A DNA stretch of 64,000 nucleotides, taken from Rubrivivax sp. GTDB taxonomy: Bacteria > Pseudomonadota > Gammaproteobacteria > Burkholderiales > Burkholderiaceae. The DNA is taken from contig JAEUOZ010000076.1 in assembly GCA_016790225.1 (NCBI GenBank), positions 1-64,000 of the forward strand, read 5' to 3'. Position numbers and translations under genes: made by a program. The notes under the pieces were generated by a model. It did not search any database. It saw only the letters and a program-made list of their open reading frames with translations, and was not told the origin of the DNA. Positions 28,410 to 39,320 of this stretch are shown piece by piece. Position 1 is the first letter of the stretch. Each line of letters opens with the position of its first letter.

Positions 28410-28417
<8 letters not shown>
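28347..28417. repeat. 36-bp-period tandem duplication at the clpA 3' end
   Basis: Two identical 35-bp units start at 28347 and 28383 (AAAGGCCGAAGCGCCTGCG and the following GCCGGCTCAGGCCG). The right copy covers the clpA stop codon, which therefore has a decoy copy 36 bp downstream. Identity of the two units suggests a recent duplication. Confidence 0.85.
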
Positions 28418-30721
<2,304 letters not shown>

Positions 30722-30725
<4 letters not shown>

Positions 30726-31078
30726 GCGGCCTCCATAATGCATTGCAACGGGTGCTGGTCTCGGCGTGCTGCGGCGAGCACGAGTTCGACCTTCGTGGCC
30801 GCGACGTCCTTGGTATACACACCGCAGACGCCACGCCCCTCGTGATGGATCTTCAGCATGATCAGGGTTGCCGTTTCCAGATCGTGCTTGAAGTATTGCT
30901 GAAGCACCCGAATGACGAACTCCATCGGCGTGTAGTCGTCGTTCAGCAGAACCACCTTATACAGCGCCGGGGGCTTGGTGCGCTGCTCCTGACGCTCGGC
31001 CACCACCGAGCCCTGGCCGTCGGCCGGTTGCTGCGGCAGACCGTTGGGCTGGATCGGTTCGGAGGGATCGGAAGGCAT
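30722..31078 (-). CDS. clpS: ATP-dependent Clp protease adaptor protein ClpS
   Basis: 118 residues. Core motifs [39 protein letters not shown] and the N-degron-binding pocket residues are intact. It delivers N-end-rule substrates to ClpAP. The variable N-terminal part ([13 protein letters not shown]) is unstructured as usual. No Shine-Dalgarno is visible before the ATG; a TAGAAT -10-like hexamer lies just 5 nt upstream (31084-31089), hinting at a leaderless mRNA. Confidence 0.97.
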
Positions 31079-31471
31079 GCGGCATTCTATCGACAGGGTC
31101 CGTTGGCTACCTGAGGGGCAAGCGTGGGAATCACGGCCCAAAAGCCCCAGGTATTCAGATCCTTGATGAGGGCCTGAACGCAGATTGCAAGGGGTGAATT
31201 CTCCCGGTTCTGGAGCTTCTCCCGCCGCAGCGTCCCGCGCATGCAGCAAGAGTCGCGCCATGCCTTCGCAGCCTGCGCGCGACCTGGGGGGGGGCGCCGG
31301 CAGGAGCGGCTGGCAGCCGGCCAACCGGCGCATCGACCGGCGCATCGATCAGAGCTGCGGGGGCGGCCCGTCAATCGGTGCAGCCCGATCCGCCGGGTCA
31401 GCGGATCTGCGGCCTTGCTGCGCTGCGGCCTTGCAGCCTTGCTGCGCTGCGGCGCTGCGGCAATGAGATGC
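31079..31471. other. 393-bp non-coding stretch between livF and clpS with short repeats
   Basis: No credible gene. Contains the clpS -10-like box TAGAAT, a G7 run near 31292, two tandem CCGGCGCATCGA units near 31335, and a duplicated GCCTTGCTGCGCTGCGG at 31412-31428 and 31436-31452 (24-bp period). The repeats sit just beyond the livF stop and probably reflect replication slippage. Confidence 0.6.
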
Positions 31472-32167
31472 TCAAGCCTCCAGCCACTCGCGCTGGAGCT
31501 CCACCGCGGCCTCAAGCTCGGCGGCCAGGCCTTCGAAGACGATGCGCCCGCGTCCCATGACCGCGCAGCGGTCGGCCAGGTCCAGGGCCAGACTCAGCTT
31601 CTGTTCAATCAGCAGCACCGCCGCACCGCGCTGGCGCAGCTGACCCAGCACGGTGGCCACGTTGCGCACCAGCGCGGGCGCGAGCCCCTCGCAAGGTTCG
31701 TCGACGACCAGCAAGGCCGGGTCGCCGCGCAGCGTGCGGGCCAGCGCCAGCATCTGCTGCTCGCCGCCGGAGAGCACGCCGGCGAGCGTGTCCAGCCGCT
31801 CCTCCAGCGCCGGGAACAGGCGCATCAATGCCGGCACGGTCCAGGGACCCTGGCCGCGGCCTCGCTGCTCGCCCAGCATCAGGTTCTGGCGCACGGTCAG
31901 CCCGGGAAACACGTCGCGGCTCTCCGGCACGTAGCCCACGCCCAGCCGCGCGATGCGGTGGCCTGCCAGCCCCAGCAGTTCCCGGCCGCACCAGCGGATG
32001 CTGCCCTGCGCGGGAACCTGGCCGACGATGGCCTTGGCGGTGGTGCTTCGGCCGGCGCCGTTGCGGCCCAGCAAGGCCAGCACCTCGCCGGGCCGAACCT
32101 GCAGATCGACGCCGTGCAGCACCGCCAGCGGCCCATAGCCGGCACGGACCGCTTCGAGCTGCAGCAC
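31472..32167 (-). CDS. livF: Branched-chain amino acid ABC transporter ATP-binding protein LivF, Walker A Lys to Arg
   Basis: 231 residues. Signature LSGGEQQMLALARTL, Walker B ALLVVDEPCEGLAP and the LivF-type LIEQ in place of the H-loop are normal. The Walker A reads GRNGAGRST: the phosphate-binding lysine is Arg40 (codon CGA, 32048-32050). In other ATPases this exchange usually cuts or abolishes hydrolysis, so this half of the LivF/LivG pair may be a degenerate site. GTG at 32167 is preferred: it follows a GGGGGG ribosome-binding tract and starts 1 nt after the livG stop; another GTG lies at 32185. Last gene of the liv operon. Confidence 0.92.
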   Translation of the reverse strand: MLQLEAVRAGYGPLAVLHGVDLQVRPGEVLALLGRNGAGRSTTAKAIVGQVPAQGSIRWCGRELLGLAGHRIARLGVGYVPESRDVFPGLTVRQNLMLGEQRGRGQGPWTVPALMRLFPALEERLDTLAGVLSGGEQQMLALARTLRGDPALLVVDEPCEGLAPALVRNVATVLGQLRQRGAAVLLIEQKLSLALDLADRCAVMGRGRIVFEGLAAELEAAVELQREWLEA

Positions 32168-32168
32168 C

Positions 32169-32987
32169 TCAAGGCCCCCCTTCACGGCCTTCGGCCCCGC
32201 CGTCTGGCGCCGCAGGGCCTGCCACCGGCGACGACGCGAGCCCGGGCATCGCCCCCAGGTAGGCCTCGCGCACCCGCGGATCGGCGCGGATCGCCGCAGG
32301 CGTGTCGCAGGCGATCACCTGCCCCTGAACCAGCACGGCCACGCGATCGGCCAGGCCAAACACCACGCTCATGTCGTGCTCCACCATCAACAGGCTGCGC
32401 CCCACGCTCAGGCGGCGGATCAGCTCCACGAAGCGCGCCGTCTCGGTGCGGCTCATGCCGGCCGTGGGTTCGTCCAGCAGCAGCACCTGCGGATCCGGCA
32501 CCAGGGCCATGCCGATGTCCAGGGCGCGCTGCTCGGCGTAGCTCAAGGCCTGAGCGGGCAGATCGCGCCGGGCTTGCAGGCCCAGCAGCGCAAGCATGGC
32601 CTCGGCGCGCTCCAGGGCGGCCTGTTGCCGCCCCAGACGGCGCCAGATGACGTGGCCCAGGCCCAGCTTCGCCATCAGCGCACAGCGCAGGTTGTCCAGA
32701 CAGCTCAGGCGAGGAAACAGCTGGCTGATCTGGAAGCTGCGGCTCAGCCCCTGGCGCTGGATCTGGTGGATGGACTGGCCGTCGATGCGCTGCGGCCCCA
32801 GCTGGATGCGCCCTGCATCGGGCCTCAGCTGCCCGCACACCAGGTTGAACAGCGTGCTCTTGCCCGCGCCATTGGGGCCGATCAGCGCCAGGCGCTCGCC
32901 TTCGCGCAGGCTGAGATCGACCCCGCGGATCACGGCGGTGCGGCCCAGACGCTTGTGGACGCCGGAAAGCTCGAGAAGACCGCTCAC
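32169..32987 (-). CDS. livG: Branched-chain amino acid ABC transporter ATP-binding protein LivG
   Basis: 272 residues. Walker A GPNGAGKST, Walker B VLLLDEPTAGMSRTE and H-loop MVEHDMSVVFGLADR are intact. The signature is LSYAEQRALDIG, with Ala in place of the usual second Gly, a variation seen within LivG proteins. LivG normally carries the long insertion after the Q-loop (RSFQISQLFPRLSCLDN), as here. GTG start overlaps the livM stop (GTGA). With LivF it would form the ATPase pair; if LivF is catalytically weak, LivG would do most hydrolysis. Confidence 0.94.
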   Translation of the reverse strand: MSGLLELSGVHKRLGRTAVIRGVDLSLREGERLALIGPNGAGKSTLFNLVCGQLRPDAGRIQLGPQRIDGQSIHQIQRQGLSRSFQISQLFPRLSCLDNLRCALMAKLGLGHVIWRRLGRQQAALERAEAMLALLGLQARRDLPAQALSYAEQRALDIGMALVPDPQVLLLDEPTAGMSRTETARFVELIRRLSVGRSLLMVEHDMSVVFGLADRVAVLVQGQVIACDTPAAIRADPRVREAYLGAMPGLASSPVAGPAAPDGGAEGREGGP

Positions 32988-34468
32988 TCAGGCCTCCCGG
33001 CAGAAGGCGCTCGGGCCTCCGCGCGGCCCGGGCTCTGGCCGTCGCGCTGGTCGTCGCGCAGGTCGTCGCGCTGGCCATCGCGCTGGCCGCCTCCCTGACC
33101 GCTGGCCTGGCCTTGGGTCCGGCCCGGGGGCTCGCCCGCGTCCGAATCCCGCAGCCGCTGCCGCAGTCGCCGCCAGGCTTTCCAGGCGAACACCGCCCCG
33201 GCGAAGGCCAGCCCGGCGGCGATCGCCCAGCTGCGCGGCGCCGCGCTGTCCCAGAGCCCGCCCAGCAGACGCAGCTCGTCACCCAGGCTCAGCGCCTGGC
33301 GCCGGTGGTACAGCATCTCGATCAGCACCGCCGACCCGGCCCCGGCCAGCGAGACGCCCGCCACAAGGGCCAGCAGCGGCGCGCCCAGACGAGCGACTCC
33401 GCCGGGCGGGCGCAGCAGCCGCCAGGCTTGCGCCAGCAGGCCGGCCAGACCTTGAGGCGCCAGCACCACCATCACCAGGAAGGCGCAGCCGACGTACAGC
33501 ATCCAGGCCTGCGTCCACTCCGACAGCAGCATGAGCGCCAGCACCATCAGCAGCGCGCCGATCACCGGGCCGAGGAAGAAGCCCGCGCCACCCAGGAAGA
33601 CGAACAGCAGCAGCGAACCCGATCGCGCTGCGCTCAACACCTCGCCCGTGATCAGCTCGAACTGGATCGCCGTCAGGCCGCCTGCGATGCCGCTGAAGAA
33701 GCCGGAAATGAGCAGCGCCTGGTAGCGCAGCCTCGGGGGGCTGTAGCCCGAATAGGACACCCGCAGCGGGTTGTCGCGCACGGCATTGAGCAGGCGGCCG
33801 AAGGGCGTGAGGGTCAGGCCGTACAAGGCCAGCGTGCACAGCAGCACGTAGGCTGCGATGAGGTAGTAGACCTCGATCTGCGGGCCGAAGCTGATGCCCA
33901 GCCGCGGCGGGCCGATCACGCGGTTGGCCGAGAGCCCGCCTTCGCCGCCGAAGACGCCCGGCAGCATGAGCACCAGCGCGTACACCAGTTCGGCCACGCC
34001 CAGCGAGATCATGGCGAAGGTGGTGCCGGCGCGGCGCACGCTGAAGCTGCCCAGCAGCGCCGCCACCGCCAGGCCTGCAAGCCCACCCAGCAGCGGCACC
34101 AGGCTGACGGGCCACATCAGCCAACCGGAATCGATGGCACGCAGCGCATGGATGGCCAGGAAAGCCCCCAGCCCGCTGTAGACCGCATGGCCGAAGCTGA
34201 CCATGCCGCCCTGGCCAAACAGGAGGTTGTAGGCCAGGCAGGCGATCACGGCGATACCGGCCTGGCAGAGCAAGGTGCGTGCAAAGCCGCCGCTCCAGAT
34301 CCAGGGCGCCACCACCAGGAAGGCCGCGGCCAGCAGCCAGGGCAGCGCAGGCGCTTGCGTGAGGGTCAGCAGCCGCCCGGAGGGCAGCGGCAGGCCGGAC
34401 GGCGGGTCCGCTCGCGCCGCAGGGGCTGGGGCCGTCGGCGGGCCTGGGGCTTGCGGATCCGCCGGCAT
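32984..34468 (-). CDS. livM: Branched-chain amino acid ABC transporter permease LivM, with repeat-encoded tail
   Basis: 494 residues, longer than usual. The permease core (about 40-370) shows YNLLFGQGGMVSFGHAVYSG, the LivM landmark, then TTFAMISLGVAELVYALVL and GGLTAIQFELITGEVLSAA. After about residue 370 a second hydrophobic region (LLALVAGVSLAGAGSAV and AIAAGLAFAGAVFAW) and a hydrophilic tail of about 60 residues with GQRD/DLRD repeats follow. The tail is encoded by 12-bp tandem repeats. Pro/Ala-rich N-terminus. Translationally linked with livG and livH (3-nt gap). Confidence 0.92.
   Translation of the reverse strand: MPADPQAPGPPTAPAPAARADPPSGLPLPSGRLLTLTQAPALPWLLAAAFLVVAPWIWSGGFARTLLCQAGIAVIACLAYNLLFGQGGMVSFGHAVYSGLGAFLAIHALRAIDSGWLMWPVSLVPLLGGLAGLAVAALLGSFSVRRAGTTFAMISLGVAELVYALVLMLPGVFGGEGGLSANRVIGPPRLGISFGPQIEVYYLIAAYVLLCTLALYGLTLTPFGRLLNAVRDNPLRVSYSGYSPPRLRYQALLISGFFSGIAGGLTAIQFELITGEVLSAARSGSLLLFVFLGGAGFFLGPVIGALLMVLALMLLSEWTQAWMLYVGCAFLVMVVLAPQGLAGLLAQAWRLLRPPGGVARLGAPLLALVAGVSLAGAGSAVLIEMLYHRRQALSLGDELRLLGGLWDSAAPRSWAIAAGLAFAGAVFAWKAWRRLRQRLRDSDAGEPPGRTQGQASGQGGGQRDGQRDDLRDDQRDGQSPGRAEARAPSAGRPE
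33035..33082. repeat. 12-bp tandem repeat encoding the LivM C-terminal tail
   Basis: Four units of CTGGYCRTCGCG-type sequence (one starts CAGG) occur in a row, with a partial fifth. On the minus strand they encode the R-D-G-Q/R-D-D repeat in the hydrophilic end of LivM. Unit length is a multiple of three, so copy number can change without breaking the frame. Confidence 0.85.
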
Positions 34469-34471
34469 GGA

Positions 34472-35500
34472 TCAGGTCTCGCGCAGGCCCATCAGGCCGC
34501 GCGGTCTGACGATCAGCACGATGACCAGTAGCAGGAAGGGCAGCAGCGGCGCCAGCTGCGCCAGGGTCAGGCTCAGGACCGGGTGCAGCGGATGCGTGGG
34601 GCTGACGGCCCAACCCAGCGGCTGCAGCAGGCTCAGCAGGGAGCCGTCCACCATCAGCGGCAGTGTCTGCAGCAGGCCGATGAGCAGCGAAGCGACGAAG
34701 GCTCCCGACAGCGAGCCCAGTCCCCCGACCACCACCACCACGAAGAGGATCGAGCCGACCACGAGCGCCATCGAGGGCTCGGTGACGAAGACCATGCCGC
34801 CCACCGCGCCGGCCAGGCCCGCCAGCGCGCAGCCGGCGCCAAACAGCCACAGCGTCACGCGGGGCACATCGTGACCCAGCGCCTGCACCATCTGCGGGTG
34901 CGTCAAGGCGGCACGGATCACCAGACCGGTGCGGGTGCCGGCCAGCAGCACCCACAGCGCCAGCAGCATCAGCAGCGCCACCCCCATCATGAACAGCCGC
35001 GTCAGCGGAAACTGCGTGCAGCGCACACCGCTCTGCACGGCGGCGCAGGGCTCGGCGGGCGCGGCGCCCCAGACCCCCGTGAGCGCCGCACCCGGCTGGA
35101 TGATCAGCGTGAACGCTGAGCCCTGCAGCAGCGCAGGAGGCTCGAACGGCACCGGCGCGTGGCCCCAGAAGAGCTTGATCAGCTCGGCGATCACGTAGGC
35201 CGCACCGAAGGTCACCAGCAGTTCGGCCACATGGCCTTGCGGCTGCACCGCCCGCAGCACGCTGCGCTGGAACAGCGCGCCCAGCGCGCCCACCAGCAGG
35301 GGCACCAGAACCAAGGCAAGCCAGAAGCCCAGCCAGCCCGCCAGGGTGTAGGCGAGGTAGGCACCCAGCATGTAGAAGCTGGCGTGCGCAAAATTCAGCA
35401 CGCCCATCATGCCGAAGATCAGGGTCAGCCCGGCGCTCAACATGAACAGCAGCAGCCCGGAACTCAGGCCGTTGAGCAGCTGGATCAGGAAGGCGTCCAT
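34472..35500 (-). CDS. livH: Branched-chain amino acid ABC transporter permease LivH
   Basis: 342 residues, multiple membrane helices. Landmarks are FLIQLLNGLSSGLLLFMLSA, LIFGMMGVLNFAHASFYMLG near residue 30, and LGHDVPRVTLWLFGAGCALA, then VVVGGLGSLSGAFVASLLIG. An extra loop with two cysteines (EPCAAVQSGVRCTQF, about 150) between helices is unusual. Partner of LivM in the channel. It lies 106 nt downstream of the binding-protein gene. Confidence 0.94.
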   Translation of the reverse strand: MDAFLIQLLNGLSSGLLLFMLSAGLTLIFGMMGVLNFAHASFYMLGAYLAYTLAGWLGFWLALVLVPLLVGALGALFQRSVLRAVQPQGHVAELLVTFGAAYVIAELIKLFWGHAPVPFEPPALLQGSAFTLIIQPGAALTGVWGAAPAEPCAAVQSGVRCTQFPLTRLFMMGVALLMLLALWVLLAGTRTGLVIRAALTHPQMVQALGHDVPRVTLWLFGAGCALAGLAGAVGGMVFVTEPSMALVVGSILFVVVVVGGLGSLSGAFVASLLIGLLQTLPLMVDGSLLSLLQPLGWAVSPTHPLHPVLSLTLAQLAPLLPFLLLVIVLIVRPRGLMGLRET

Positions 35501-35606
35501 CAGACGTGCAGCCCCACACGCAAGCTGACGTTCCGGGCCGCAGCGCGCCGGCAGTTCCGGGCCCGACAGCCGCCCATCACGCGCCGCGCTGACCGGGGCG
35601 CGGCCC

Positions 35607-36857
35607 TCAGCCCGGGCGCTTCATCTGGCACGAGGTGGGCGTGCTGGCCACATAGGGCGGCAGCACCTGGACCGGAACGAAGGTATAGCCCGTGCCTTCC
35701 ACGTCGTAGTCGTTCGGCGCCCGGCCCTTGCGCTGCCACGAGGTGATCATGAGCGTCTGCTGCAGCTGGTGGTCGCTGCGGCGCATCTGCACCTCGCCGT
35801 TCAGGCTGCGCGTCTCCAGGCCGGACAGGGCATCGGCCACCTTGCGCGGATCGGTGCTGCGCGCCTTGACGAAGGCCGCGTCCAGCAAGGCGTAGGCGTG
35901 GAAGACCTGGACCGTGGAGAAGTCTTCCTTGAAGCGTGCGCGGAACTCATCCATCAGCTTGCGCACCTCACCGCCCGCGCCGTAGGGAAACGCGCCCACC
36001 TGGAACACCCGCCCTTCGCCGGCGGCGCCCATGGCCGTGGGCGTGCCCAGGGCGCTGGCGTAGTAGGTGTAGAAGCGCGCCTTCAGGCCGGCCTCGTTGG
36101 CGGCCTTGACCAGCAGCGTCAGATCGGCCGACCAGTTGCCGGTGAGCACGGCATCGGCGCCCGAGGCCTTGATCTTCGCCACATAGGGCGCGAAGTCGCG
36201 CGTCTGCGCCAGCGGGGTCAGGTCATCGCCGACGATCTGGATGTCGGGCCGCTTGCGCGCCAGGTTTTCGCGTGCATAACGCACCACCTGATGACCATGC
36301 GCATAGTTCTGGTTGATCAGGTAGACCTTGCGGATGTCCGCCTGAGTCTTCATGAAGCTGGTCAGTGCCTCCATGCGCATGGAGGTATCGGCATCGAGCC
36401 GGAAGTGCCAGAAGCTGCACTTGTTGTTGGTGAGGTCCGGGTCCACCGCCGCGTAGTTGAGGTAGACCACTTCCTTGCCGGGGTTGCGTTCGTTGTACTT
36501 GTTGAGGAAATCGATGATCGCGCTCGCCGGCCCGCTGCCCGTGCCCTGGACCACGTAGCGGATGCCCTGATCGATGGCCGACTGCAGCAGCGCGACCGTC
36601 TCCTGCGGGCTGAGCTTGTTGTCGAAGGGCAGGATCTGGTACTTGACGCCCGCCTTGCCATTGGCACTGAAGCGCTCGCCCAGAAACTGGAAGGCCTGCA
36701 GCTGGTTGCGGCCGGTCGCCGCCGTCATGCCGCTCAGGCCATCGATCCACGCCAGGCGCACGGTCTCGCCTTTCTGCGCCCTGGCAGGCGAAAGCAGGCT
36801 GGCGGCCAGGGCGATGGCCATGATGATCAGGGTCAGTGCTCGACGCGCGCGCAGCAT
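35607..36857 (-). CDS. Branched-chain amino acid-type periplasmic binding protein (SBP family 5)
   Basis: 416 residues. Signal peptide RALTLIIMAIALAASLLSPA then RAQ. Mature part begins VRLAWIDGLSGMTAATGRN; ADIRKVYLINQNYAHGHQVV and SGADAVLTGNWSADLTLLVK mark the two lobes of a LivJ/LivK-like receptor. Unlike true leucine receptors it is more similar in layout to amide/urea or aromatic-acid receptors, so substrate is uncertain. Start at 36857 has GGAGAG upstream. First transport gene of the operon. Confidence 0.9.
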   Translation of the reverse strand: MLRARRALTLIIMAIALAASLLSPARAQKGETVRLAWIDGLSGMTAATGRNQLQAFQFLGERFSANGKAGVKYQILPFDNKLSPQETVALLQSAIDQGIRYVVQGTGSGPASAIIDFLNKYNERNPGKEVVYLNYAAVDPDLTNNKCSFWHFRLDADTSMRMEALTSFMKTQADIRKVYLINQNYAHGHQVVRYARENLARKRPDIQIVGDDLTPLAQTRDFAPYVAKIKASGADAVLTGNWSADLTLLVKAANEAGLKARFYTYYASALGTPTAMGAAGEGRVFQVGAFPYGAGGEVRKLMDEFRARFKEDFSTVQVFHAYALLDAAFVKARSTDPRKVADALSGLETRSLNGEVQMRRSDHQLQQTLMITSWQRKGRAPNDYDVEGTGYTFVPVQVLPPYVASTPTSCQMKRPG

Positions 36858-37016
36858 GGTCTCTCCGGAAGGCGGCTTCAACCTGGCCAGCAGCGGCCGG
36901 CGACGGGGCGCGACGATACCTCAGCGGAACCTCAGCGGATCGCGCGCTCCGGCGATGGAACACCGGGGCGCCGCGCCTGCGGCCTGCGCTGCGCGGGCGA
37001 CGCGGTGTCGCGAGCT

Positions 37017-38642
37017 TCAGCCGGGCAGCGGGTGATCGCGAAACTGCTCGCGCAGCTTCATCTTCTGCATCTTGCCCGTGGCGCCCAGCGGAATCGATTC
37101 GACGAACACCACGTCGTCGGGCACCTGCCACTTGGCCAGCTTGCCCTCGAAGAACCCCAGCATGGTCGTGCGGTCCAGCTCAGCGCCGGGCTTGCGCACC
37201 ACCACCAGCAGCGGGCGCTCGTCCCACTTGGGGTGCGCCACGGCGATGCAGGCCGCCATGGCGACGGCCGGGTGCGCCATCGCGATATTCTCCACATCGA
37301 TGGAGCTGATCCATTCACCGCCGGACTTGATCACATCCTTGCTGCGGTCCGTGATCTGCAGGAAACCGCGCTCGTCGATGGTCGCCACGTCACCGGTGGG
37401 AAACCAGCCCTCGCGCAAGGGATCGCCACCCTCGCCCTTGAAATAGCCCGAAATGATCCAGGGCCCCTTGACCAGCAGGTCGCCCGAGGTCTTGCCGTCC
37501 CAGGGCAGCTCCTGCCCCTCGGGATCGACGATCTTCATGTCCACGCCGAAGATCGCGCGGCCCTGCTTGACCAGGACCTGCATCTGCGCTTCGTCGCTGG
37601 CCCGGGTCTGGTCGAGCTTGAGGTTGCACACCGTCCCCAGCGGCGACATCTCGGTCATGCCCCAGGCGTGCAGCACGGTCACGCCATAACGGTCCTTGAA
37701 GCTGCGGATCATTGCCGGCGGACAGGCCGATCCGCCGATCACCGTGCGCTTGAGCGTGCTGAAGCGCAGCTCGCCCTGGGACATGTGCGCCAGCAGGCCC
37801 TGCCACACCGTCGGCACGCCGGCGGCCAGCGTGACGGCTTCGGATTCGATCAGTTCGTAGACGGATTTGCCGTCCAGCGCGCCACCCGGAAAGACCAGCT
37901 TGGCTCCGGTCATGGCCGCGCCATAGGGGATGCCCCAGGCATTGACGTGGAACATCGGCACGACCGGCAGGATGCTGTCGCGCGCCGACAGGTTCAGGCC
38001 GTCTGGCAGAGCGCCGCCGTAGGCGTGCAACACGGTGGAGCGGTGGCTGTAGAGCGCGCCCTTGGGATTGCCCGTGGTGCCGCTGGTGTAGCACAGCGCG
38101 GCGGCGCTGCGCTCATCGAAGCTCGGCCAGCGGTAGTCACCCCGGTGGGCGCCGATCCAGGTCTCATAGGCCTGAAGGTTGGGGATGCCGCTGTCGGCGG
38201 GCAGATGCTCGTCGGCGCACAGCGCGATCCAGTGGCGCACCGTACGGCACTGCGGCCAGACCGCCTTGACCAGGGGCAGGAAGCTGAGGTCGAAACAGAG
38301 CACCTGGTCTTCCGCGTGGTTGGCGATCCAGGCGATCTGGTCCGGCGCCAGACGGGGATTGATGGTGTGCACGACGCGCCCGCTGCCGGCCACGCCGAAG
38401 TACAGCTCGAAGTGGCGATGGCCGTTCCAGGCCAGCGTGGCCACGCGATCGCTGAAGGCCAGCCCCAGACCGTCAATCGCCTGCGCAACCTGGCGCGCAC
38501 GTCGCGCTGCATCGCGGTAGTTGCTGCGGTGCAGATCGCCTTCGACCCGGCGCGAGACGATCTCGCCTTCCGGGTGGTGTCGCGCGGCAAATTCGATGAG
38601 TTGAGAGATGAGCAGCGGCTCATCCTGCATCAGGCCCAGCAT
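37017..38642 (-). CDS. Medium/long-chain fatty-acid-CoA ligase (AlkK-like AMP-forming)
   Basis: 541 residues. AMP-binding motif YTSGTTGNPKGALYSHRS, adenylate region HAWGMTEMSPLGTV, ligase hinge GWFPTGDVATIDERGFLQIT and C-terminal Lys in GATGKMQKMKLRE. It activates a carboxylic acid to its CoA thioester. The ATG at 38642 is preferred over 38648 because GGAG is 8 nt rather than 2 nt away. It precedes the liv-type operon by 159 nt on the same strand; the transporter might therefore import a carboxylic acid that is then activated, but this is inference. Confidence 0.9.
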   Translation of the reverse strand: MLGLMQDEPLLISQLIEFAARHHPEGEIVSRRVEGDLHRSNYRDAARRARQVAQAIDGLGLAFSDRVATLAWNGHRHFELYFGVAGSGRVVHTINPRLAPDQIAWIANHAEDQVLCFDLSFLPLVKAVWPQCRTVRHWIALCADEHLPADSGIPNLQAYETWIGAHRGDYRWPSFDERSAAALCYTSGTTGNPKGALYSHRSTVLHAYGGALPDGLNLSARDSILPVVPMFHVNAWGIPYGAAMTGAKLVFPGGALDGKSVYELIESEAVTLAAGVPTVWQGLLAHMSQGELRFSTLKRTVIGGSACPPAMIRSFKDRYGVTVLHAWGMTEMSPLGTVCNLKLDQTRASDEAQMQVLVKQGRAIFGVDMKIVDPEGQELPWDGKTSGDLLVKGPWIISGYFKGEGGDPLREGWFPTGDVATIDERGFLQITDRSKDVIKSGGEWISSIDVENIAMAHPAVAMAACIAVAHPKWDERPLLVVVRKPGAELDRTTMLGFFEGKLAKWQVPDDVVFVESIPLGATGKMQKMKLREQFRDHPLPG

Positions 38643-38811
38643 CGTCATGTCTCCATTCTTGATCTTGCGCGCGGCTCACGGGCAGCGCTCTTGAGGCACG
38701 TGCAAGTGTCGGCCCGCGCCATTGTCCCTGAGGCAGATGCGGCTGATGCAGCGGACCCACAATGCTTCGATCACATGGCGTCCGCGCAATCAGGCAGGGA
38801 TGTCCCGACAC

Positions 38812-39255
38812 ATGAACCTCTTCAAGCGCAGCGAGCAGGCCCACGGCCACGATGATCCACGCTACGCCGTGCGCCGCACGGACGAAGAGTGGCGTTCGCG
38901 CCTGGACAAGATGCAGTACGAGGTCGCGCGGCACGCGGCCACGGAGCGGGCCTTCACCGGCCGCTACTGGGATCATTTCGAGGCTGGCGAATACCACTGC
39001 GTGGGCTGCGGTGCCCTGCTGTTCCGATCAGAGACCAAGTTTGACGCCGGCTGTGGCTGGCCCAGCTACTTCGAGCCCGTGGAGGCCGATGTGGTAGAGC
39101 GGGTGCGCGACGAAAGCCACGGCATGGTGCGCGTCGAGGTGCGCTGCCAGCGCTGTGGCACACATCTGGGCCACGTCTTCCCGGACGGCCCGGAGCCCAC
39201 CGGCGAGCGTTTCTGCATCAATTCAGCCGCGATCGAATTTCAAGCGCGCGACTGA
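38812..39255 (+). CDS. msrB: Peptide-methionine (R)-S-oxide reductase
   Basis: 147 residues. Zinc cysteines in [11 protein letters not shown] and [22 protein letters not shown], and the catalytic Cys in [13 protein letters not shown] identify MsrB, which repairs methionine-R-sulfoxide in proteins. Start at 38812 (MNLFKRSEQ) or 38800 (MSRHMNLF) are both possible; the first is used. Divergent from the acyl-CoA ligase gene and followed by yciB and bolA on the same strand. Confidence 0.95.
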   Translation: MNLFKRSEQAHGHDDPRYAVRRTDEEWRSRLDKMQYEVARHAATERAFTGRYWDHFEAGEYHCVGCGALLFRSETKFDAGCGWPSYFEPVEADVVERVRDESHGMVRVEVRCQRCGTHLGHVFPDGPEPTGERFCINSAAIEFQARD

Positions 39256-39320
39256 AGCGGGCCGCCCAGATCGCGGCAGAATGCGCGGGCCCGCCATGCT
39301 GACCCGCCGCTGACAAGCAG

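Noticed and set aside
35769..38855. A 1028-codon open frame on the plus strand
   Set aside because: It runs antisense across the binding protein and acyl-CoA ligase genes and mirrors their codon structure; a product of high GC third positions, with no domain of its own.
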